DNA of 8,587 nucleotides from an uncultured Planctomycetaceae bacterium (GTDB taxonomy: Bacteria > Planctomycetota > Planctomycetia > Pirellulales > Pirellulaceae): NCBI GenBank assembly GCA_937967665.1, contig CALBSZ010000731.1:1-8587 (forward strand), written 5' to 3'. Below the pieces are notes generated by a model. The model was not told the origin of the DNA. It was given only the letters and a program-made list of their open reading frames with translations, and ran no database searches. How positions within the stretch are numbered: position 1 is the first letter of the stretch; each line of letters starts with the position of its first letter. The translations under genes were made by a program, and so were the position numbers. Shown here one piece after another: positions 1 to 6,634 of this stretch.

Positions 1-98
1 GCCTGTTGTTGCTGATCATGCCGCGCGACGATTTCAACGCGAAATACAACGAACGCGTTCCCAAGTCGTTCGAGTTCGTTTTTCAAAGCGTGACGTAA
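1..98 (+). CDS. 3' end of an unidentified plus-strand gene (partial)
   Basis: Only the last 32 codons are in the window, ending in TAA at 96-98. Read from base 3, the fragment starts with a hydrophobic LLLLIMP stretch and continues with a polar tail (PRDDFNAKYNERVPKSFEF, then VFQSVT). The hydrophobic stretch could be a buried beta-strand or the end of a membrane span. The frame reads like real protein and has no competing gene on the other strand. The minus-strand membrane-protein gene ends at 149, so the two genes converge with only 50 bp between them. I do not recognise the family and assign no function. The start and most of the gene lie left of the window. Confidence 0.55.
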   Translation, partial: LLLLIMPRDDFNAKYNERVPKSFEFVFQSVT

Positions 99-148
99 AT
101 GGATTTAGACCACTCCGCGAAGCCGCTCGGCCCCCGCGCGCGTCAGGG
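99..148. other. Convergent intergenic gap, no clear terminator
   Basis: This 50-bp GC-rich spacer separates the 3' ends of two converging genes. A bidirectional terminator would be expected here. I see only very short self-complementary pieces (for example GCCGCTCGGC, three-base arms) and no T-tract, so I do not call an intrinsic terminator. Confidence 0.4.
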
Positions 149-3100
149 CTACCTTTCCCACTGACGCAGTTGATCGACCCAAGTTCGCAACTGCTCGCGC
201 TTCTTCTCGAGCAGCCCGAATAGCGCCAGAATCGCGACACCCAGAGTGATGCCGAAGGCCCACCAGATCGCCGCATGTTGGAATTGCGTGTAGGCGTGCC
301 AGACCATGCTGATGACGGCAAACAGGATGAAGCACGTTCCCGTATACAGAAAAGCGCGAATGCGCAGTGCCATGCCGACGAACACGCCCACCACGGCCAG
401 TGCCGCCAAAACCATCGGCTGCCAGACCGATTCTCCCATGCTCATGAAAACTTCGGCGGTACTACTGAGGTATATCACCAGCATGCACAGATAGCGGATC
501 GACGTTAGTTGACCATGCGACAATCGCCGCCGATTGACCTGTGCCGCGATCAGCACACACAAGGCTGGCGGGATGAGCCAGAACTGGGGCCGCGCGAGGA
601 ATTCAATGTCCTTCTGCAGCAGCAGCGACCACAGCGCGACGTTGCCCGCGATGACCGCGGCAATAGCGCTGGCAAACGATTGCCGTAACATCGCCAACAG
701 GATGTACAGCAGTCCGATACTGAACATCACGGCGGAGTAGTCGACGCGGGCCGAAACGATCCAGAATCCCAGCGCCGGCAACAGCGGCAACAACGCTCCG
801 GTTCCCACCAGCGGTTCCGCCAACACACGCTTTCCTCCCCGCTTCGCGATCTCGCCGAAGGCCACTCCCGCAAATGCGATGGCCATTACGATGAACGGCC
901 AGTACTGTCGCAAGAGTCCCGAAAACAGCCACGGCGCTGCCAGGTAGATGTGCCCGAACAGCAGCAGGCCGATCAATTCGGCGCCAAACACATAAGCCAT
1001 TTTTCCCCGCTCGGACAGATTCCAGGGATCCGCTTTGTCGGACAGCGCGAAGGCCAGCAGCGTGAGCATCTCGCCGGCCAATGCCAGGCTGACCGCGATC
1101 ACGTGATAACTGTCGATGTTCAATCCTCGTTCCGGGTCGTAGACGCTGAACTCCAGCGGCAGCACCGCGACCAGCAGCCCGGCCGCCACCATCATGTTGC
1201 GCAGCGATGCGGACCACAGTGAATGCCGCCAGTGACTCGATTCCTCCATGCGACGAGCCATGGCAAAGCCGTAAAGGAAGGCCAGGAAAGCCGTGACGAT
1301 CACCGCGCGAATGACCCGCACCAGCCATTCCGTGCGATACTGTTCGTAGGAAACGTCGGCCCAGCTGAGTAGTATCGCCGCGATGACAAACAGTGTCAGC
1401 GTTAGTCCGCGCAGCCAGCTGGCGCGTTCGCGCGGCACCAACAGCAGGCAGCTCAGCGCCAACAACGCGGGAACGAATCCACAACTGACCTGCTGCCAAC
1501 GCAATTCGAAAGTGACGACGCCGATACAGGAAAACAACAGCAGCGGCGAGCCAACAATCAACGTGAAGGCAGGCAACCACACTTGCGCGCGGCGGACCCG
1601 CGCTTCGATTTCCGGTACGTTGGCAAGTTGAGCCAGGCGGGCGAGCTCGCGGCGCTTTGACCACAGCCAGCTGGCAATCACCGAAAAGCAACTGATCGCC
1701 AAAGCGTTGTAGAGTAACAGGTTCTCCGGACCGTCGTCGCGGAGTTGCACGACCTGGTCCACCACGGCGATGATGAGCAGCACGGACCAGCAATATGCGC
1801 CGGCCAGGAAGTGCCGCGCCGCAGGATCCCACACGGAAAGCAGAATCGCGAATCCCAGCGTACCGAACATCACGAATGTCAGCGGGGAACAGCAATCGAA
1901 TCGCAGTTCCGTGCTGCTTAACAACGATCCAAGCGGAAGGACCAGCAGCAACAGCAGCAGCGCCGTCCAGGGAACGACTCGCTGCACGGATGGTAGTGGG
2001 AAGCCTGGATCCAGTGGCTGCCGTTCCCGCACCTGGAAGTGTATTTCGATCGACGTCCAAAAAGACGCGGCGAGGCCCGCGGCGCCCAGGCTTCCGAAGA
2101 GGACGTTCAAAATCGTTTCCGGTTCCAGAACCGCCGACAGCTCCGTCACGAAAATGCCGGCCGCAATGGCCGCGGTCGCCGTGCCCGCATAAGCGAGTAA
2201 CGGCTTGCGGCGAATCAGCCCCAAGGCCGAGTACAAGACCATGCAGCAAACGATCGCACCGCCGGATGTCCAAGGCGATTGCGGATCGACGAAGGTGGCT
2301 CGCAAGGCAAACAGCGTGGCCAGCATGGTCAAGATCAGGGGACACCACGTACCGGCGCCTTTCACTTTCGTGCGCGTTAACAGCAGCGTCAGCAAGGCTG
2401 CCAGGATCAGCCAGCCGGCCACTAGCGTGTAGTAGGCACGCCAGCTCGCGGCCGGCTGGTAGCTTGCGACCGTCGCCGCGATGAGCGCTACCAGAACAGA
2501 CAACGGCCAGCCTATCAGCGATATCCCTTTCGCCAATGCCTTTTCGCGACGATGGTAGATCGACACCATGACACAGGAGGCCAGCACGGAGAAGTAGCCT
2601 GGCCATCTGCCAAGTGTTTTGACAATGCCGCTGGTGTCGTCCTCCGGCACAAGGAACAAACGGACCATGATCCAGATGGCCAGGACAGCAACGGCGGCCA
2701 GCGTGCTGACGACCTGCAGGTCGTAAACGCTGCGATTCCAGGTGATTCCCAAAGACTGGAAGCCCGGCTTGTCCCATGGCACCCAGCGAGCGACCGCCAG
2801 CCACAGCAGACCAAAGCCGGCCAAGGCCACACCGTTCCACTGCAACAGCGACGCCAAGAACTCGCCGTCAAACGGCTTGCCGGCAAGGTGAGCGGCCAAG
2901 GCGCAGGCCATCGTGACCGACGCTTGAAGGGCCAGCGAACCAAGCAGCAAATAACGCTCGCGACGACAACTGACGGCATATAGCACCAGCGAGATGACGG
3001 TGAGTACCAGCGGGATCGAATACGCGGCAAAGTCACCTATGCGGAAGAACCACACGGCGGCAGGTCCCTGCGGTTGGATGCCGTTTAACGCGTCCACAAA

Positions 3101-4858
3101 GGACCAGATGGTCAGTCCAAATACAGGAACAACGGTAAGCAACAGGAAGTCGTTGCTGATACCGCGGAGTGTTTGGCTCCGGTCGCCGTGAGGCAGGAAA
3201 CGCCAGGCAAAGGAAAACCGCTCGGGGGCAAGACCGAAAGCCAGAAGTTTCATAGCGGCCGCCAGGCTGTAAATCGCGAATCCCCAGCGCATGACCGTGG
3301 CGGTCGCGGCGTCCGGTTCAAAGTGGATCGACAGCAGGACGATGGCGATCGCGTAAACCAGTCCGATGGCCGCCACACGCGGTCGCGAGGGTTGCGCGTA
3401 TAACTGCCAAACCGCTCCGGCAAAGATCGACAGCCACATCCACCATCCCCCGACCAGATGTTGCGAAAACGTACTGGGGTGGTCGACATAACCATGCTCG
3501 TAACAAAGCCCCGGCCAGGACATGATCAGACTCACCAGCACAAGGAGTCCGACCAGGATGCCGTGAAGCGACTGGGAAAACAGCTCCACATGCGGCTCCA
3601 AAAGATCACGCGTCGCCACCGCTCGTCGCACGACAAGATTTATCGCGGCACATGCCAGCGACGCGATGCCGAGTACCCCGATCTGCCATTGGATATGCCG
3701 GATGTCCGTAATCCACCCCGTTCCCCAATCCTGCGCGTGAGCGTACCCGGCCACGAAATAAGCCGTCGACAAACAGGCGGCCAACTGGAAGGCACTGACT
3801 TGCAGCTTCCGTCGCCAGCAGCTGCCGGCGACGAACCAGATGCAGGCGATCCACGCGAACATCGCGGCGCGAGAATAGAATTCGCCGTCGTAGACTCGCA
3901 GCACAAACGGTACGGCGAAAACCGAGGTTGCGACAGCGGAAAAACTGAACGCATCCACCGCTTGCCGACTCGCCGTGGGCCTGGCGAAATGAAGCCCCAT
4001 TCCCAGAATGGCCACCGTCGACGCGTGGACCAGCAGCGACAGGGACCATGGATAACGGATCAGCAACGCTTCGTTGAAGGCGAAAGCGTGAAACAGGCCG
4101 ATCAAAAGGATGGCGGCGCCGGCGGCCGCCGGGATACTGCGATTCGCAACCGCACCAACCGTCAGGCTCGCCGCCGCGTAGAGGAAAAACACCCACGTCG
4201 CCGCATTCAGCTGCGGGCCGTTCAGGAAGCCAACACCCATTGCCAACAGGAGGCTCAGACCCGCCAGTACACCGCCGCTCGCCAGCCAGGCAAAGGCGTC
4301 GTCGGGCCGCCGAAGTCGACCCAGCACGACACCGCCTCCAGCGACCGCGATCGACAAGCCCAACAGCCACAAACAAGCGCGGCCATGCCAGAGAATCTCC
4401 CACAGCCAGAAACGCGGGTGCTCGGCGGAAACCACGATCGGGCCCCAGACCAGTTGCACCAGCGTGAGCACGGCGAGCGACAGGCAGCCCACACCGGCGT
4501 AATGCAGGATCGCCAAACGAGCCGAAGTCGCCATGCCGCTCAACAACACGAACTGCGCGATGGCAATGCACGCCAATAAGGGCGGGTCGGTGGCAGCGAA
4601 AGCCAGCGAGGCCAGCGATAGGAGCGTCCCGAACAGGGCGATCGCCGTACCCGCGATGCGCTGCTTCACGAATGCGGCCGCGTGACATTCGCGATAGATT
4701 GTCAGTCCACAGGTGACCATCGCAATCGCGGCGATGGCCAGTGTGGGCGATAACTTCCGCAACGCCTCGCTTGCCGTTTCGCTGTGCAGGAAGAATAAGG
4801 ACACACAGCAGGAAAAAAAAAATGCCGAGAAAACAAGCAGCCAGAGCAACCGCACCAT
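149..4858 (-). CDS. Giant polytopic membrane protein, about 50 predicted spans (1569 aa), unknown function
   Basis: The frame is open for 1569 codons from ATG at 4858 to TAG at 149-151. Almost the whole product is hydrophobic helices of about 20 residues joined by short loops. By eye I count about 50 spans, the first at residues 4-24 and the last at about 1529-1549. There is no sizeable soluble domain. Loops are often marked by arginine pairs (349-350, 411-412, 632-633, 770-771, 883-884, 1069-1070, 1202-1203), consistent with many cytoplasmic turns. It ends in a basic helical tail (EKKREQLRTW, about 1551-1560). I see no enzyme motif or nucleotide-binding site and no resemblance to a known transporter fold. 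The general look recalls large hypothetical planctomycete membrane proteins (DUF2157/DUF2339-like in style), an uncertain comparison. The ATG lacks a convincing ribosome site. It follows, in the same frame, 24 bases after the TGA of the upstream 418-residue frame, so this may be the C-terminal four-fifths of one split gene. Codon 13 begins a run of ten T. Confidence 0.85.
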   Translation of the reverse strand: MVRLLWLLVFSAFFFSCCVSLFFLHSETASEALRKLSPTLAIAAIAMVTCGLTIYRECHAAAFVKQRIAGTAIALFGTLLSLASLAFAATDPPLLACIAIAQFVLLSGMATSARLAILHYAGVGCLSLAVLTLVQLVWGPIVVSAEHPRFWLWEILWHGRACLWLLGLSIAVAGGGVVLGRLRRPDDAFAWLASGGVLAGLSLLLAMGVGFLNGPQLNAATWVFFLYAAASLTVGAVANRSIPAAAGAAILLIGLFHAFAFNEALLIRYPWSLSLLVHASTVAILGMGLHFARPTASRQAVDAFSFSAVATSVFAVPFVLRVYDGEFYSRAAMFAWIACIWFVAGSCWRRKLQVSAFQLAACLSTAYFVAGYAHAQDWGTGWITDIRHIQWQIGVLGIASLACAAINLVVRRAVATRDLLEPHVELFSQSLHGILVGLLVLVSLIMSWPGLCYEHGYVDHPSTFSQHLVGGWWMWLSIFAGAVWQLYAQPSRPRVAAIGLVYAIAIVLLSIHFEPDAATATVMRWGFAIYSLAAAMKLLAFGLAPERFSFAWRFLPHGDRSQTLRGISNDFLLLTVVPVFGLTIWSFVDALNGIQPQGPAAVWFFRIGDFAAYSIPLVLTVISLVLYAVSCRRERYLLLGSLALQASVTMACALAAHLAGKPFDGEFLASLLQWNGVALAGFGLLWLAVARWVPWDKPGFQSLGITWNRSVYDLQVVSTLAAVAVLAIWIMVRLFLVPEDDTSGIVKTLGRWPGYFSVLASCVMVSIYHRREKALAKGISLIGWPLSVLVALIAATVASYQPAASWRAYYTLVAGWLILAALLTLLLTRTKVKGAGTWCPLILTMLATLFALRATFVDPQSPWTSGGAIVCCMVLYSALGLIRRKPLLAYAGTATAAIAAGIFVTELSAVLEPETILNVLFGSLGAAGLAASFWTSIEIHFQVRERQPLDPGFPLPSVQRVVPWTALLLLLLVLPLGSLLSSTELRFDCCSPLTFVMFGTLGFAILLSVWDPAARHFLAGAYCWSVLLIIAVVDQVVQLRDDGPENLLLYNALAISCFSVIASWLWSKRRELARLAQLANVPEIEARVRRAQVWLPAFTLIVGSPLLLFSCIGVVTFELRWQQVSCGFVPALLALSCLLLVPRERASWLRGLTLTLFVIAAILLSWADVSYEQYRTEWLVRVIRAVIVTAFLAFLYGFAMARRMEESSHWRHSLWSASLRNMMVAAGLLVAVLPLEFSVYDPERGLNIDSYHVIAVSLALAGEMLTLLAFALSDKADPWNLSERGKMAYVFGAELIGLLLFGHIYLAAPWLFSGLLRQYWPFIVMAIAFAGVAFGEIAKRGGKRVLAEPLVGTGALLPLLPALGFWIVSARVDYSAVMFSIGLLYILLAMLRQSFASAIAAVIAGNVALWSLLLQKDIEFLARPQFWLIPPALCVLIAAQVNRRRLSHGQLTSIRYLCMLVIYLSSTAEVFMSMGESVWQPMVLAALAVVGVFVGMALRIRAFLYTGTCFILFAVISMVWHAYTQFQHAAIWWAFGITLGVAILALFGLLEKKREQLRTWVDQLRQWER
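4813..4822 (-). repeat. Ten-base homopolymer (T10 on the coding strand)
   Basis: Ten consecutive A on the plus strand read as T10 in the gene, encoding Phe13-Phe15 and the first base of Ser16 in the first membrane span of the 1569-residue product. A run this long inside a GC-rich coding region is unusual. It is a known type of site for polymerase slippage and for base-count errors in sequencing. Confidence 0.9.
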
Positions 4859-4885
4859 CCCATGCTCGAGCGGATATTCACTTCA
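4859..4885 (-). other. In-frame TGA plus eight sense codons joining two same-frame membrane-protein frames
   Basis: The TGA at 4883-4885 closes the upstream 418-residue frame. The next eight codons read S-E-Y-P-L-E-H-G and lead without any frame change into the ATG of the 1569-residue frame. Both frames share the same phase, and there is no other stop between 6139 and 149. Replacing this one codon with a sense codon would give a 1996-residue product. No good ribosome-binding site is visible just before the ATG (the preceding bases are CTCGAGCATGGG). I cannot tell from the sequence whether this is a nonsense mutation, a sequence error, a readthrough site or a true gene boundary. Confidence 0.75.
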
Positions 4886-6139
4886 GCAAGAAAGAAACAG
4901 GTTCCCCGACGTCGATACCAGGAGGCTGAGCCAGGCGAGTCCGAACAACAGCGTCGCCGCCATTGCCGTAACGGCGGCATGGGCCTGGCTGTCGACAATC
5001 AGCTGCCCGACGCACGGCCCCAGCACGCCCAGCATCAGTTGCCACCACGAATTTTTCAACAAGGCCCGACTTGCCCAGTAAACCACTAGCGAAAAGACCG
5101 ATATCCCGACAACCACCGCCGTCCAGTAAAGTCCGCCCGTCACTTCGGCGTCGTTGGGAAGCACTACGGCCGCGAGAAAATTTAACGGCACCAGCAGCAG
5201 GGATATCGTCAACACACCGCGACTCGTCGCGACCAGCGTCCAGCGTTTCAGCGTGTACATGCCCGCCCCGAAAATCGCCAGCGTGATGAGCATGAACAGA
5301 AAGGGAGAAAAGTACGGGAATCTTGAGAAGGTCGACCGCAAGCTGACTACCAGGCCGATGGCGCTGCCAACAATCAGGATTCCGCTGATCAATTCGCCCC
5401 AACGAATGTTCTTCTCTTCCATGAAGCCGGATAGCAGATCCGCGAACGAGCGCCGTGGTGCCGCCGGTTCACGGGCCGGAAGGTCGTCAAACGAAACCGA
5501 CCGCTTTACCGGAACCGGTGTCAGCGGACTTGGTTCACCCGCCGAATCAGCGGGAGGCGCGGCGCGCGCCGGTGCCTCGTCGACGACCTCCGCAAAGACG
5601 ATATCCGCGGTCTCCGCAGGCGGCACCGAGGGTGTATCGGCGGCCGCGCGAGCGGACTGCGGCTCGATGTCGGCGCGCGACGGCAAGGTGCGTTTCGGAC
5701 TCGTCGGCAACTCGTCCGCGTTCAAGAGCGCCAACACGTCCGGAGCTTCGGCCGGTGTCTCGCCGATGGCCGAGAAGTACTGTTGCCTGAGCAGCTCCAT
5801 CCAGTGGTTGTGCGTGGCCAGGTCCATCGTGCCTTGCTCGACAAATTGCTTGAGCTGCCGGCCGGCAGCCAGCGCGTCGCTCGCGCGGAGGTCGGTGCCC
5901 GTGAGTCCGTACGGCACTTTGCAGCGAGGGCAGAAGGCGTCCTGTTTCTTCACACGACGCTGGCCGCACTGAGTACACCCACCGCGCGGACTGCCCGAAC
6001 TCAAGGTGCGGATCAAGAACGCAATCGTCGCCCAGATACCATGTCCCACGAGTGTCACGATCGTCAGTACGACCACGACGATGATCAAGAACACAAAGAC
6101 TTCGTCCACGGCATACCCATTCGAAAGAGCGAACTGCAA
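4883..6139 (-). CDS. Zinc-ribbon membrane protein, probable N-terminal part of the giant membrane protein (418 aa)
   Basis: Domains in order, counted from the TTG at 6139: an N-terminal membrane anchor (about 13-45); a zinc ribbon with Cys55, Cys58, Cys70 and Cys73 (CxxC-x11-CxxC); a helical segment (about 86-124) that looks like a short SHOCT-like helical hairpin; an Ala/Pro-rich, partly acidic linker (about 125-230); then a block starting SFADLLSGFMEEKNIRWGEL and about six spans (about 249-267, 277-296, 306-327, 336-357, 367-381, 388-407). The stretch TSRGVLTISLLLVPLNFLA (305-323) looks conserved, judging from memory of planctomycete proteins of this kind. The start is unsure. TTG at 6139 gives the longest frame, but GTG at 6109 (codon 11) gives an equally sensible anchor and neither has a strong ribosome site. 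The frame ends at the TGA that abuts the 1569-residue frame in the same phase. This product is either complete or the N-terminal fifth of a disrupted giant protein. Function unknown. Confidence 0.8.
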   Translation of the reverse strand: MQFALSNGYAVDEVFVFLIIVVVVLTIVTLVGHGIWATIAFLIRTLSSGSPRGGCTQCGQRRVKKQDAFCPRCKVPYGLTGTDLRASDALAAGRQLKQFVEQGTMDLATHNHWMELLRQQYFSAIGETPAEAPDVLALLNADELPTSPKRTLPSRADIEPQSARAAADTPSVPPAETADIVFAEVVDEAPARAAPPADSAGEPSPLTPVPVKRSVSFDDLPAREPAAPRRSFADLLSGFMEEKNIRWGELISGILIVGSAIGLVVSLRSTFSRFPYFSPFLFMLITLAIFGAGMYTLKRWTLVATSRGVLTISLLLVPLNFLAAVVLPNDAEVTGGLYWTAVVVGISVFSLVVYWASRALLKNSWWQLMLGVLGPCVGQLIVDSQAHAAVTAMAATLLFGLAWLSLLVSTSGNLFLSC

Positions 6140-6156
6140 GCACTCGGTCGCTTCAA

Positions 6157-6172
6157 TACGATTCGTGTGCCA
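6157..6172 (-). promoter_or_regulatory. Weak sigma-54-like promoter candidate for the zinc-ribbon gene
   Basis: On the minus strand TGGCAC (6172-6167) matches the -24 element of sigma-54 promoters exactly. The -12 position, five bases later, reads TCGTA rather than TTGCA, so the key GC there is lost. A transcript from this site would begin near 6147. That leaves a very short leader for the TTG start at 6139 and a normal one for the GTG start at 6109. A sigma-54 activator is encoded two genes upstream, but the poor -12 box makes this a tentative call. Confidence 0.2.
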
Positions 6173-6184
6173 ATTGACGCAATT
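6172..6184. repeat. Short inverted repeat AATTG-ACG-CAATT upstream of the zinc-ribbon gene
   Basis: There are perfect five-base arms around a three-base centre, about 33-45 bp upstream of the TTG start. The repeat directly abuts the sigma-54-like -24 half-site. Its size and position would fit a small operator, but a 13-bp palindrome of this quality can occur by chance. Confidence 0.3.
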
Positions 6185-6366
6185 CGACGATAAGTCTTTG
6201 TATCAGAATAGTTTAATGTCATCCCGAAGCAATGGCGCCAACAGTCGGCGTGCAGGAATTGTCCTGTTCGCTGCAAGAAATGACCGTTGCGCTGCGCCGA
6301 TCATTTGTGCTCACTGCCTGCCAGTAGTCACGACTCCGACCCCGATTGCATCACATCCTTTTCTTC

Positions 6367-6395
6367 ATTCGCGCGTATTCGCGTCATTCGCGGGC
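6367..6395 (+). repeat. Iterated ATTCGCG direct repeats (intergenic boilerplate)
   Basis: Three copies of ATTCGCG start at 6367, 6377 and 6386, about 9-10 bases apart, and the third continues as GGGC. From general knowledge, runs of this kind (TTCGCG/CATTCGCG iterations) are scattered between genes in many planctomycete and other environmental genomes and often cause spurious small-protein calls. The translations here (RIRVIRG on plus, MTRIRANEEK on minus) have that look. The patch is best read as an intergenic repeat, not coding. Confidence 0.6.
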
Positions 6396-6475
6396 AACAT
6401 TCCTCTTTTCGTTCATGCCACCGCGTAAACTCCGATCGACAGCAAACAGGTGGGTCAAAAAGGTCTTCCCAGGCC

Positions 6476-6580
6476 ATGCGAGAAGAGAACCTGAACGGCG
6501 AACTCAATCGCGATGGGTACGTGGCCGCTCTCAAAGATTTCGCCACGCGTCTGTCGGGCGACGACGCAACCTACCTGTAA
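6476..6580 (+). CDS. Possible 34-aa small protein or gene remnant
   Basis: The frame runs from ATG at 6476 to TAA at 6578-6580 and encodes a soluble-looking peptide (MREENLNGELNRDGYVAALK, then DFATRLSGDDATYL). About 70% of third codon positions are G or C, like real genes here, and the composition (mixed acidic, amphipathic, no odd runs) is more protein-like than the other frames in this gap. Against it, there is no convincing ribosome-binding site, no recognised family, and it stands alone on the plus strand between two minus-strand genes. It could be a genuine small gene, the decayed end of a former gene, or chance. Confidence 0.25.
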   Translation: MREENLNGELNRDGYVAALKDFATRLSGDDATYL

Positions 6581-6634
6581 CACACCGTTATCTGGGGATT
6601 AATAGCAACTCTCCGAGAGGAGGTAGCGCAGATG

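Larger units (their letters stand above)
6140..6634. other. Non-coding or low-coding gap of about 495 bp
   Basis: This gap lies between the hydrolase stop and the start of the zinc-ribbon gene, both on the minus strand. It contains the ATTCGCG direct-repeat patch, a short plus-strand reading frame (6476-6580), a small inverted repeat and a sigma-54-like half-site near 6157-6184. I found no tRNA, rRNA or convincing intrinsic terminator. The 6190-6360 part holds nothing I can name beyond a weak sigma-70-like promoter possibility (TTGCTT, 16-base spacer, TATTCT on the minus strand). Confidence 0.6.

Noticed and set aside
603..2840. Long 745-codon minus-strand frame
   Set aside because: It lies inside the 1569-residue gene in another phase. 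It is full of Arg/Gly/Ala with no hydrophobic periodicity, typical of an out-of-frame reading of GC-rich coding DNA.
3458..4579. 373-codon plus-strand frame
   Set aside because: It is antisense to the membrane gene and very rich in Arg, Gln, His and Asp, as expected from reading membrane-protein codons backwards. It has no recognisable motif.
4840..4885. Selenocysteine recoding at the TGA
   Set aside because: A weak hairpin can be drawn just downstream (CCGC...GCGG), and a Cys precedes the TGA. However, no selenoprotein family resembles this protein, the site is not in a redox motif, and the hairpin is too poor to be called a SECIS element.
5154..5972. 272-codon plus-strand frame
   Set aside because: It is a Ser/Ala/Arg-rich reverse reading of the zinc-ribbon gene's linker region. 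The opposite strand has a clear zinc ribbon and membrane spans, so it is the coding one.
6608..6624. Terminator after the hydrolase gene
   Set aside because: CTCTCCGAGAG forms at most a four- or five-base stem with a tiny loop and is followed by no T-tract on the minus strand, so it is not a credible intrinsic terminator.
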